DNA of 64,000 bases from Orthonyx spaldingii (Eukaryota > Chordata > Aves > Passeriformes > Orthonychidae). Below are positions 13,401-25,400 of this stretch, in pieces (position 1 is the stretch's first letter; each line of letters starts with the position of its first letter). Below the pieces are notes generated by a model. It saw only the letters and a program-made list of their open reading frames with translations. It made no database searches and was not told the origin of the DNA. The stretch covers positions 337,197 to 401,196 of the forward strand of contig VZTJ01000622.1 of NCBI GenBank assembly GCA_013397795.1. Direction: 5' to 3'. The translations under genes were made by a program, and so were the position numbers.

Positions 13401-16400
13401 CCGGAGGGGAGTTGATGAGCCAGAAACTGGAGCACAAATGTGTGTGGCAGCTCCTGGGCACTGACTTGGGACTTTGTGGAGGCATAAAGTCCTCGATTCC
13501 TCACAGGTGACCTCGTGAGTGAACACTTCCCAGATGGAATAATGTGAATTCTCTCATGTGCTGTGATCATGCACCTTGAGTTATAGCACGAGGAGCTCAT
13601 TCTCTGCGCATCTTGGGAAGTTCCCTCAAGAAATAGAATGTCTGCTCTAAAAGTTATATGAAATACTAATTTACTTTTTAAATTATAAAATTGAAAGTCA
13701 CAGTCTTTGTTAGGTTTCATTCAAGCTCCCTGCCAAGGCCTCACAATATTCCTGGTTGTATAAGGTGTGCTGGAAAACACAGGTGGACATTTTCAAGCCA
13801 TTGGTGTGTTTTCCATGTGGAATTCTGTGACTCTCTTGAAGAGATTTTCATCCCCATGTCCCTGTGTTCACAGTGCTGGATGCAGGCTGAACAGATTTTC
13901 ACAAATTTAGGGCACAACGTATTCTCTTCCTGAACTGCAGGAATCCTGCAGTTCTGCCTTGTGGCTCTTCCTGGCAAGTGGTCAGCCCCACACCTTTTCC
14001 TTTTTCACTTAATTTAATTCTTCCATCCTCTGGGAGTTAAGAAAAGCTGTAGCTCATAGACATTGCAAGTAATTGGAATGGCTGTAAATATTTAATATTG
14101 TGACTTTGAAAGCTGCTGCTTTCTAGTCTTTCGTTTAGGAGTGTTTGGGTTGGGTTTTTTATTTTTGAAAGTGAAGAAAAGATAAAATGATTCTCTTCTC
14201 CCCAAGGATTCAAATAGCTGGTTATATCTACAGTTTTGCCAAGTGCTCTGTATCATGTTTTAGATCAGTTCTTTTAAATACAAGAGGGCTGTACTATGTA
14301 GTTTATCTGAATTATTCCTCAGAGAAAATATGAAAGGATTTTTTTTCTCATTTCATTTCTTTTATTTTTCCTCACAGAGTTAGAATAAGAAGGAAACAGA
14401 CCTTAGAAATCCTTATCTGCTGGTAGAAATTTATATGAAATTCCAGCACAAACCTATTGCATTCAGTACACTGATTATACTGTGTCGTGTTAAATATATT
14501 TTTGGTTGTGAAGATCAGTATTTGTTCAACATTAAAACAAACTCATAGACAAAAAAATGCATAGTTTGAAATAAGAACTGGTTATGTCATTCCTGTTCTT
14601 TGTGACCATGGTTATGCCAAAAGCTTTTTCTCTGAACTTGGTGTTTTATTTTGGAAATGCATTAAATGCAGGTGTCTGTCTTATTTCTTTAGGTTGGAGG
14701 AACAAAAGCTGGAGTTGTGCGTTTTTTGGGAGAAACTGACTTTGCTAAAGGAGAATGGTGTGGAGTAGAGCTGGATGAACCCCTGGGAAAGAATGATGGA
14801 GCTGTTGCTGGCACGAGGTCAGTCCATTTCCAGATTTACTTTTCGAGATTTTCCCCTGTGTTCTCTTTTGGATTCTTACATTTTCCATGAAATTTTCAGT
14901 CAGGGGAGGGAGGGAGGCTCTAAACCTGCCCTATCTGCTGGTGGTGGGGAGGGTTGTTGTACAATGGTTTGAATTTTCTGATGCCAACACTTCTTTTGCA
15001 TTCATGGGATGAGCAGATCTCTGCTCCCATGTGAGTTTGATTCATAGACTGCTAATGGAAAACACAGTTCCCTTCTTTTGAATGCCTGTTTGATTTCTCA
15101 GCTCGGAAGGAATGCTCAGTTGAGAAAATCTCTGGATATCCAATAGTTGTACTTAAGGGAAATCTGGAAGCTCCTGATCCAACAGTTGCCTCCTGGTAGA
15201 GATGGGAGCAGTGTAGCTCCTTCCTTCAAAAAGTCACAATCAGCAGGCATTAATTACCAGCACAATTTAACTTTCTTTTTCATTTGCCGTAAGGAACAGT
15301 CTTTTACCTCAGGAAAAAGAGGTTTTACAAGAATTGTCCAACCTTAACATAGGTGATCACAACTTAAAGTTATAAGTGGTTTTTGTCTATATTTAATCAA
15401 AGATACATGTTCTGTATCATCAAATATGCATAAATGGTATGTATGTAATAAAATATAAAACTACTTGATTTAATTAAAATCTGATTTCTATTTTTAACTC
15501 TCAGCCATCACGTGTGTTGGCACCTCAGAGGAATGTGATGAAGGGGAGAGCTATGGATACAAAACTGAATCTGAATGGAATTTTTTAGGCACTAGAGCTG
15601 TAGTGTTTAACGTGAATTTCTGAAGTCTGATATGATCATAGTGTTTGAGCCTCTCAAAGTCCCTTTTCCAAATCTGGTGTTAAATAAAATCGCAACGCAA
15701 TGTGGATGAGATCATCACCAGCTGCTCCCCTGTCCTTTAGACTTTCACACTCCTGATCTAGAATCCTTCACCAACCACACGAAAAGAATAATTCCTGCTC
15801 TCCTCTGTGCGCTTTGCCTTCGGAAGGTATTTCCAGTGCCAGCCCAAGTACGGCCTGTTCGCCCCGGTGCACAAAGTGACCAAGATCGGCTTCCCCTCCA
15901 CGACGCCGGCCAAGGCCAAGCCCGCAGTGCGCAAGGTGCTGCCCACGCCCACGGCCCTGAAGCGCAGCCCCAGCGCCTCCTCGCTGAGCTCGCTGAGCTC
16001 CGTGGCCTCCTCCGTAAGCAGCAAGCCCAGCCGCACAGGACTCGTAAGCTGCTTTTTCCATCGCACGCTCCCCTTCCCAGCCCCCGACGGGGACCTAGAG
16101 CAGATCGTGGGCGCGGCACGCCGCGCTCGTCTTCATTCAAAGCATGCGTGAGGGAAGGAAATGTTAGCTAGCCCTGGAGAGCAGCTGAATATTTGAATGT
16201 TTCGTTCAGGCTAACGGAGTGGTTGCAGTAAGAACGGGGCTTAAGGACACCGGCGAATTTCTCTGGCTGCAATCTCCGTTTAATTGGTTTTCACCACCTC
16301 AGGTTTGTGTCTGAGGATCTGGTGTGCGCTGAAGCTTCCAGAGATCACACTGGTTTTATTAAGCTTCATGTTGGCTAAAATGTTCAAAATTTCCTTTTGC

Positions 16401-19400
16401 TGCTCAAGAGATGAGTCAGCTGAGAAATGCAGCAGGAGCAATTTCCAAGTCTCTGCCGACAAGAAGCCTCTTTCTTTTCTTTTACATTTGGTTTTAATCC
16501 TATGAATTCATAAAGGCTGTGTTGGCAAGTGCAGTGGCTCAGGTGAAATCTAACACAGTACTAATTCCACCTAATACACTTACTATGGATTCTTTTGAAG
16601 CTGCTCTGTTACATAAATGTCCTAATCTTGGGTTGCAGCAGTAAAACGGAAATCTGGGAAGGCTGAGTTTGGAGAAACCTCTTCTATGGCAATTGAAAAC
16701 ATAGAAATAATTGGATTTTTCCACAGTCACCCTAGATTTTTCCTTTTTTTTTTTTTTTTTAAAACTGAAGTCCATAGATAGATGTGATTAGGAAGAGGTG
16801 ACTCCCAGTGATGTGGAGCAGGTTCCCTGTCCCACTGTCCCACTGACCAGCAGGTGCCCAGAGAGGTGACCTACCCTGGTCCTGCAGAACTGAAGCAGAT
16901 TAAAAGAGGTCAGCAGTCGGTCAGGCCAGCAGGGTTAATACCTGACCACAAAAAGGATTTTTATTTGGCACAAACAGTGGGACCTCATTACTTAATCCAT
17001 TGTGGAAGTTGCACTTGCAGCTGCAGAGTGCCCTCTAGTTTGGGATCACAGCACTAACACATGGAGCCAAATGCTTTATTCCATGTGCTGTGATCCCCTA
17101 AGTTACACCTTGTGAATGTCTAAAACGTTTTTGCTTATTTTGTTGTGTCCCAGGGATTTTGCATGATTTAGGCCATAAAATACAAAGCTGCTGTAATCCA
17201 TTATTTCTGGAATTAAAATTCCAGCTTTCTTCCAACTCTTTCTCCCAGGCAGCGTGAATATTTGGTGGCCATCCAAGTAAAGGATTGTCTAAATAATTCT
17301 GAGACCTTTTCTTTAAAAGTTAAGCTGCTGGGGAAACGAGATTTCCTGTAATCAGCTTTGACACAGCAGACTTTTCTTGCTTCAATTTCTAGGAAAACTA
17401 ATATTTTTCTGGGCATTGCTGGACTGTCACGTTGACTGCTCATTTGTTCAGGGCTGTGTCTATTTACTTTTTCCTGTGTAATAAGAGCAGCTGTCAGAAT
17501 AGGTGATCTAATGATTTTAGGGGCTGTCTGATGCAATTGGTATTTATTTCCGAGTCTGAAGGAAGCTGATGTTTCTCTGAAGTGTTTTGGATTTGTTTTG
17601 CAATGGGGAGTGAAGGGTGATTTGGAGACCTAGAAGTGTTAGAAAGCAATACACTCTGGAATGGGATTTCTCCTGGAAACTGGGAGGATCAAAACAACCA
17701 GTTAAGCATCAGAGTGAAGGTGATTTATTCTGTCTGGTGCCTTTCCAGCCACTTGATGCAGCAGTTGCAGGGGATTGCAGGGCGTGCAGGGTGGGATCAG
17801 GGCTGGGAGGGGCTGGGCAGGGATTGTGCAGCAGTGCTGGGGGTGGAGGGGAGGGGAGTTTGTGCTGACAGGAGAATAATCCCGTGCTGAGCTCTCAGCT
17901 GGGGGTGTTGGCCAGTGCCAGCTTTGCAGGCTCTTTGTGGCAGCAGTTCAACGTTTTGATCTCTGGAAGGATCATACTCCTGGTTTGGGGTGATTGGACA
18001 GAGCTAAAGGGTGGACCAGCAAGTCTTTGTGATTTGGGTTTTTTTTTTAAAAAAACTTAACTGAACTGTCATTCTCATTTAATACGTAGGCAGATTTCTC
18101 AGCTGGTGGAGTTAGTTTTTATGAACAGCACTGGATTTTTTTTGTTTTGTTTTCACAACTATTATTCATTTCATAATTTCAGTTTATTTACTTTCCCTTC
18201 TAGCTCAAGAACTTGTGAGGGTGTAGGTGGTAGGGCCATGCTGAATTTTCCCTGGTACTGGTTCCATTCAGTGGGGCAGAGATGATGCAAGGTCAAGGAA
18301 AACCTGGTTGCATTTTAGCTACAATTCTCCTGATTAATTTTAATCTACATTCTTGAATTTTAGTATTTCAGAGTTTTTTTTCCAGAAGTAATTTTATTCC
18401 AAGTGATATAATCATTTATTTTAATCAGATACCAATTGTTGTTCTTCACAAGGTTTTAGCTGTAAGGCTGACTTTAGGTCAAGGTAAATGCTTCCAATCC
18501 TGGCTGGTTTTTGCCATGATAGAGGTGCCAGATTCTGACTGGAGTTCCCAAAGCTTCTCATGGAACATTTGGAAGTGTTGTGCTGTTGCTGGTGACCCAA
18601 GATAATGACCTGGTAACTAGAGGCACGATGTTTTTGGCTTGCTAGAAAGCTGCCTTTCTTTTTTTAACACATAAAGATGCTTGGGAACATTCTGAGCCAG
18701 CCTTTGTGTGCGTCTGCACCTTCAACTGAGGCCTTTTATGTTCACTCCTCCTCTGGCTGCAGCTCTTTACAGAGCTCTGACCACATGTGTTGGCCACTGT
18801 TAAATTCTGGAAAATGAAGTCATTTAAATGTAAAAGGAGAAGGTACAGTAGGTCACAGAAAGCATTTGCTTTACTAACCCCGTGTTTGTGGAGTCTGGAG
18901 ATACTCCCTGTTTTCTTTCTCTCGGAGCAGAGTGATTTTTAACACATTTCCTTTGTGAAGTTGACAGAAACCTCTTCCCGGTATGCAAGAAAAATCTCGG
19001 GCACCACGGCCCTCCAGGAGGCCCTGAAGGAGAAGCAGCAGCACATTGAGCAGCTCCTGGCAGAAAGGGACCTGGAGAGGGCAGAAGTTGCAAAAGCAAC
19101 GAGTCACGTGGGGGAGATAGAGCAGGAATTGGCTCTGGTTCGCGATGGGCACGACCGGGTAAGAGAGTTGTTGTTCTTCTGAAACAGAGTTTGGCACAGT
19201 GGACTTAACCTCCAAAATGGTCTTTTCTCATTGAAAAGGGCTGGGAGTAAGAGGTGATGTGCTAAAAGTAAAATAATCCATACCTGTGAGATCTCCCTTG
19301 TGGGATCTTTGGCTTGATGAGGTACTGAATCTGCTCATTTAACTCATTTTTGTTGAACTTCACTACAGTCTTTGATCATTTACATATTTGATAACGTTCC

Positions 19401-22400
19401 TGTCACTTGGCCCATCACTTCACCAAATTGTGGTTACTGAGGTACAGGTACATAACTTGGAAAAAATTCCTGTATTTCCCAGCTTAGTAGATTTTGGTTT
19501 TACTCCTCTTCCTGATTAGCACGTGCTGGAGATGGAGGCAAAAATGGACCAGCTCCGAGCTATGGTGGAGGCAGCTGACAGGGAGAAAGTGGAGCTCCTC
19601 AATCAGCTTGAGGAAGAGAAAAGGTAACCCCAAACTGTCCTCATGAATGTAGTTAATGTTCTTGTTGGGCTCCCCTCGTGCATCTTGCTGTTCATCCCGA
19701 CTCCAGATGTTTCTCAGTGCTGGAGTTTCCATGCAATGTGACATCTTGAAGGCCTGTGGATACTTTGGATGTGTCCTGAATTTCTGTTTCCTACATGAAT
19801 GGTGGAATATATAGAATGTGAGACCAAACTGCTCATTTAGGTCATGCAGAAGGGTGAAAGAAGGAGAGAAACAATGATAATTTAAAGGTTTTTAATACAA
19901 AATACAAAAACCAGCCCTTTCAGAGCTGCAGGAATAGTGATGCCTTGCTTTGTCAGGGGTAGTTTTCCTTCCCTCTCATGCTTCCTGTGAGAGATTTCTC
20001 CTTAATGTTCCCTGCAGTTTGCTGGTACAATGGGAATGTTGTCACTGTCATTCTGATTTCCACTGAAAAGTGAGCTTGAAAGCTTTTTCTTCCAAAGTTA
20101 TCTGAATTTTAATGAGCTGTCCCCACAGGAAAGTTGAAGACCTTCAGTTCCGTGTGGAAGAAGAATCCATTACCAAAGGAGACCTAGAGGTAAAATATCT
20201 CCAGCTTTGTAAACAGAATATCCAGGAGGGCACAGAAAGGCAGGAATCATTAAAAGATGCAATACTGGTCCAACCACATGAAAATGATATCCAGTTGTGC
20301 AGTCCTTGAGTAAAACAATTGTCCCAAAATTGCAGGATTGCACCCCAAATTCAGTTGCACACTTGAGCAAAGGCTGTGCTATAGAATGGCTGTAGTTATT
20401 TGAAGAAATTAAATTAATTCATAGAAAATGCTACCTTTTGCTGTTAAGAGTAACCACCAAGAAAAAAACTCATTTTGAAGTTAGGAAATTGCAAGTTAAT
20501 ATTTATGCCTTTGAAAATGAATATTGAAGACTAGTCCTGTTAATAAATGTTTTGAGTAATTGCTGTGCTTCCCTTAGGGAAGGTTGATTAATGGAGAGTG
20601 TTTTGTCCTGAGAGTTTGCACATAAAATCTAAATAGCAATTCATGTGTGCAACTTTAATCTATTGTTTATATAACTGTAATGCTGGGCTACAGCCCAGTG
20701 TGTTATTAGACAGTCAGAATAGAAAACGTTTAGGGAAGGATTGCTCTCAGGTATTTGAACATTGCCAGTTTTTATCCCAAAATTCCAATTAATAAGCAAG
20801 ATAATTTTAGTTGTTCTACTCTGTTGTCTAATCAGAAAGATATTAGAACTTCCTGCACAGCATAAAGTGCAAACTTAGTTAACTGTGTTGCTGTAAAGCA
20901 TTTGTGATTTCAGTGCTAGCCTTATGAGAAATACTCATTTCATGTAACATTTCTTTTATTTTAGTCTTCCATTCATTTTAAGATACCTATCTAGACTTTT
21001 CACAGAATGCTCCTTTTATTGTTTAATCCATGGAAATATTTTGGTTTTTTTATTTTCTGTTAAAGCACTCGATAGTCGTGGCAAACCATCCTAAAGACTG
21101 GTTTGTCAAGCTGCTTAACTTGGGGGTTTAAACTGAATTCAGGTTGATGAAATGTCTCCTGTTGTTTGTGTTGGAATGGCAGTGCTGAGTCTGCAGGTGA
21201 AACATTTTTGTTTGTTTGTTTTTTTAATTTTACTGATAGCGAAAGAGGCAGATTTCGGAAGACCCAGAAAATGTAAGAGGGCACTTAAATGTGCAGAGAC
21301 ATCCCGTGTTAACAGATTGTGTGCAGAAAATGCTTCTACTGATTCACTAACTGCATAATCTGTTATTGAGACATTGGTATTTGTGTGCATGTTGCTTTCA
21401 GAGCAATTACAACATTTCTTGGAAAGAATGTGTGTAATGACTAAACGTGGCAATCGCCATTAACTGCAGACAGGGCCAGTGTGACATTAGAATGCTTTAG
21501 GGTCAAAACCTCTGCAACTCACTGAAGAGTCAAGGAGCTTGTAGAACATGACTGACTGAATTTAAAATTAGGATTTTAGCTGTTTTCTTCACAAAATCCT
21601 GCCTGCTCTCCTGTGAGCTCCTGCCGCTGTTCAATGGATGACAATTTTTCTGAGGGAAAATAATCTGTCTGTTCCTCATCTCTCCTTATTTGTTTCCTTT
21701 TTTTTTGGTATGAAATGCTAAGGGAAGAGATGATTTAAACCATCTGAACAATCACTGTCCAGAGCTGTCTGATTTTACTGTATCTTCATGTACCTCCTCT
21801 TCAAATGATGTAGGGAAAATGTGTTACTTGATAACAGAAATGGCCTTGCAAGATGTTTAAGGAGTCCTCTTGCTTCCCCAGCTCAGAATAGTGGAATTTT
21901 AAAGGTAAATTTATCTCCTCTGCTGCATCCCCAGCCAAGATAGGAGGTTCTCCAGACCAGAACTGGTTTCCTACCGTGCATCCTCAGGGGTTCCCTTTGT
22001 GGAGCTCCCTCAAGGTCTCCTCCAGTCTCCCCATCAGGCTGATGCTTTGTTGGAAAAAAATCTGCATGTGCCCTTCCTTTCTCTTGGTTTGTGCACTCCT
22101 TCTTTGATCCCATCTTTTCTCCTGACTTCCCTGCTCTGATTTTTCCATTAAAAATGGACATCTTCACTCTCTTTTAAAAGAGTTTCCAGGCTCCCCCATC
22201 CCGGCGGTGTCCTGTGATTGTTACCCCAGCACAAGGGGACTGGAGGGCTCCTTCCTCCATCCCAGAGCTGATTGTGAGGATTTATGGCCTCAGCTCAGTT
22301 CCACAGTTTGATGGAGAATGTCACAGGCAGGTTTATTTTGGAGTGAAAGAGCAGCCAGAACACACAAGTGCTGGAAGGGGCTGATGTCTGGCCTCCAAAG

Positions 22401-25400
22401 TTTGGGTGGAATTCATGGAGGTTCAAGGCAGAGTAAGAATCCCATTTCCACATCACTTCCCTGATTGTGAAGCTCTGGAGAAGGGGAAGATGATTCCTTT
22501 CCTTTTGTTGTCTGTTTTTTTCTTTCCTGCTTTTCTTTTCCATCCAAGTTAAGGTTTACAATCAAATTCTTTTCATCTTTTTGGGGTGCTCTGCTCTTCT
22601 CAGTTCACAGTGCTCTGGGTTTCCTCAAAGAGAACCATAATCAGTAAGAATTTCTCTCTATATCATCAGGAGAGAAATCTGAGCAGTTCAAAATTCTGCA
22701 GTGATTTTTACCTCAGGGAATCTGGAACCTGTCCCTTGGAAATCAGATTTGATTAAAGGATAATCTCTCATGCTCTAAATGCAGGAAAAGGTGTCAAGCA
22801 AAGATCTCTGGAGTATTATTTTTGTAATCTTTTATTTCTATTTTGGCAGGATTTTAACTCACTTGCCTTTGAAGTGTGTAAGAGATGGGATTTTAAAAAA
22901 CCCAGTAATCAGTGATGATCTGTCTGTTCTTTGCAGTGGTAAAGCACTGTCTATGAAATTAATGATCAAAGGGTTTGGGGTTTATGTAGCATAGAAAAAC
23001 TTAAGGTTGCATATTCCAAAGGCAGACAGGGGGACTTCTGCAGCCATGAGGTTTGGGATTTCTTGGCTTTTAGTTTTTAATTGGTGAATTAGAGCAAGTA
23101 AGGTTTGAATTTCCAGTTTTTAAAACAGATTGTTTTTCAGACTGACTTACAGTTTGGTTGTGGATCAGAACCAATACTGACCTGTGTCAGAGAGAAAACT
23201 GAATTGTAGCCACTTATTAAATATTGTTACTTCTCTTAGAATACTTAATTCCATTTTCAAAGGCTGTGGGCAGCAAAAAGGATAATCTGTGTTCTTGTGG
23301 GGGCATTTTCCCCCCTTATACCCTGAAGATCTTCCACTGAGACAGAAACAGACCTGCCACGGAATTTCAAACATCAACAAATCTCAGAAGCAACTTTTAA
23401 GAGTTTGTGGATTTTACTGTTTGTGGACCAAGGAACTCCACAGTAACACAGCCAACTGTTTAAAAATTTAACCCCCTTGGATATCTGGATGCTTTTGGGA
23501 AGGAAGATAACTTGCTGCTGCTGCCTGAAGGAATCCTGTGTTTGGAGAAGCAAATGAGGCTCATCCCCATCTTTATATTTTTTTCTTCTTTCTTCAGAGG
23601 TGCAGGTCAGGTTTGAATTATCTGCTGGACTTTCCCTGCATCTCCCAAACTTCAGGCTCTCTTGCTGGCCTCAGGGATTATCTGGATATCAAGCCAGAAT
23701 ATCAAATATTCTGTGTTCTTGCTAAAAATTCTGTTCGCAAGCAAAAGACAGAAGGTGCCCACTCACTTGGGTTCATCTGTGTCCTGCTTCTCTTCAGGAA
23801 CCTGTTAGAATCCCAAAGATCTCACTTTTTTCTTACTTCCACATATTGTTCAACATATTTAGACTTCAGTAACTGCAGAGCAACCAGGCTGATTCACTTT
23901 TTTTATCTGGTTTTGAGGAATCTTGTTTCTTGCTTCCTTCCTGAAAGAGGAGAAGAGGGAGAAAAAGAGGAGGGTTTTGGAGTTACAGACAACCATTCTC
24001 TTTCTGTTTCTGTTCAAATAATTCCAACCATAGTGACAAATGAACCTTCATGTTCCCAGGTCTTGGCCAGAAGTGTTTTTATGGCTGAGACTGAGACAGC
24101 TCCTATCAAAAAAAGCAAGTTAAAGTTTTGATCTGTCACATGAGCCTCAGTGGAGAATTTTTGTCCCCTTGTTAATAAGTAAATTTTTTATAAAATAAGC
24201 CAAACACATTAAAGGAAAAAGAGATGACAAAGAAAGGGACTTACCATCGTGTTAGAACAGGTAGAGATTTATATGCACATATATATATTTTTTTGACATA
24301 ACTATTCTAATTCGTGCTGAAAACTTCATGTACTGATAAATAACTTCTACTCAGCTGCATGAAACTTTTTTTGTTCATATTCCTCCGTTTGCAGTTTATT
24401 TATTTATCTATTTATTTTACACATTTGATTTCTTTTTTTTTTTTTTTTTTACATGCCCATCCATTCACACCTCCAGCCCATCTTCCTCATCCATAGCATT
24501 CCCCTGTCCATTCTCCCCCCCTTGCATCCTCTCTGCTCACCTGTTAGAAGGCTCTGGCAGCACGGCCTGCATGTGGCTCCTCCTCTTGTGCTGGCATGTG
24601 ATGGTGGCACCGTTGTGTTCTCTTCCTCTCCCTCTCCACTAACAGACGCAGACCAAACTGGAGCATGCCCGCATTAAGGAGCTTGAACAGAGCCTGCTCT
24701 TTGAAAAGACCAAAGCTGACAAACTCCAGAGGGAGTTAGAAGACACTAGGGTAATGGTTTTCCCTGTTTGAATAACGAGCCTGATCTGTGTTGTGGAAGA
24801 TTTCTGATGGCACAGTGCTGGGGGTGACACCTCCCGGAACAGGTCCTTGCTCCTGCCGTAGCCAGAGCTGGAACACTGTAAAAAATTAGCATTAATTTTG
24901 AGCTTCCGTGGGGTGTGTGTGTGTGCCTGGACGTGTGACTCGTGGAGGAACTCAGGTAAGATGTCTTCACACTGCAACAGTAATCCTTGGATCCAAAAGT
25001 AGCAAGATGGGACTGTGAAAGTTGAAATAACCTTGTGGAGTTGAAACAAAGGAACATTCAGTAGCTCATTTTAAAAATCAGCAGAGTTCATTAAACCCAA
25101 AAAACCTCAGATTGAACGTGGCAGTCCTTTTAACACAAACTTAATATTTGGGGCTTGGTTCCTGAGGTCTCCAGTAGCTGCTGTACCACTTGCTTTGCTA
25201 AGTCATGATTTGCAGTGGCTTTTTAGCTCTTTTTTCCCCACCAATGACTTAATCTTTCAATGGATATCCCAGTAATTAGTAATACTGTTACCTATCAGAA
25301 TATTACTGACATACTTTGTACCAAGTCAGAAGTTCAGCAGATGATGCCAGTTCTTAAAGATAAATACATACACACACACACATATATTCATGCTCACACA

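Noticed and set aside
15745..16140. Long minus-strand open frames (three overlapping) across a CLIP1 exon
   Set aside because: They are antisense shadows of a GC-saturated coding exon; the compositions are Arg/Ala/Gly-rich with no family match.
18931..18960. Upstream acceptor at 18930 for the LTETSS exon
   Set aside because: The extra 30 nt contain an in-frame TAA; the acceptor at 18960 gives the family sequence exactly.
23538..24131. 197-codon open frame on the + strand in a CLIP1 intron
   Set aside because: Low-complexity, Phe/Leu/Ser-rich sequence with no domain, no plausible splice phase and no conservation evidence.
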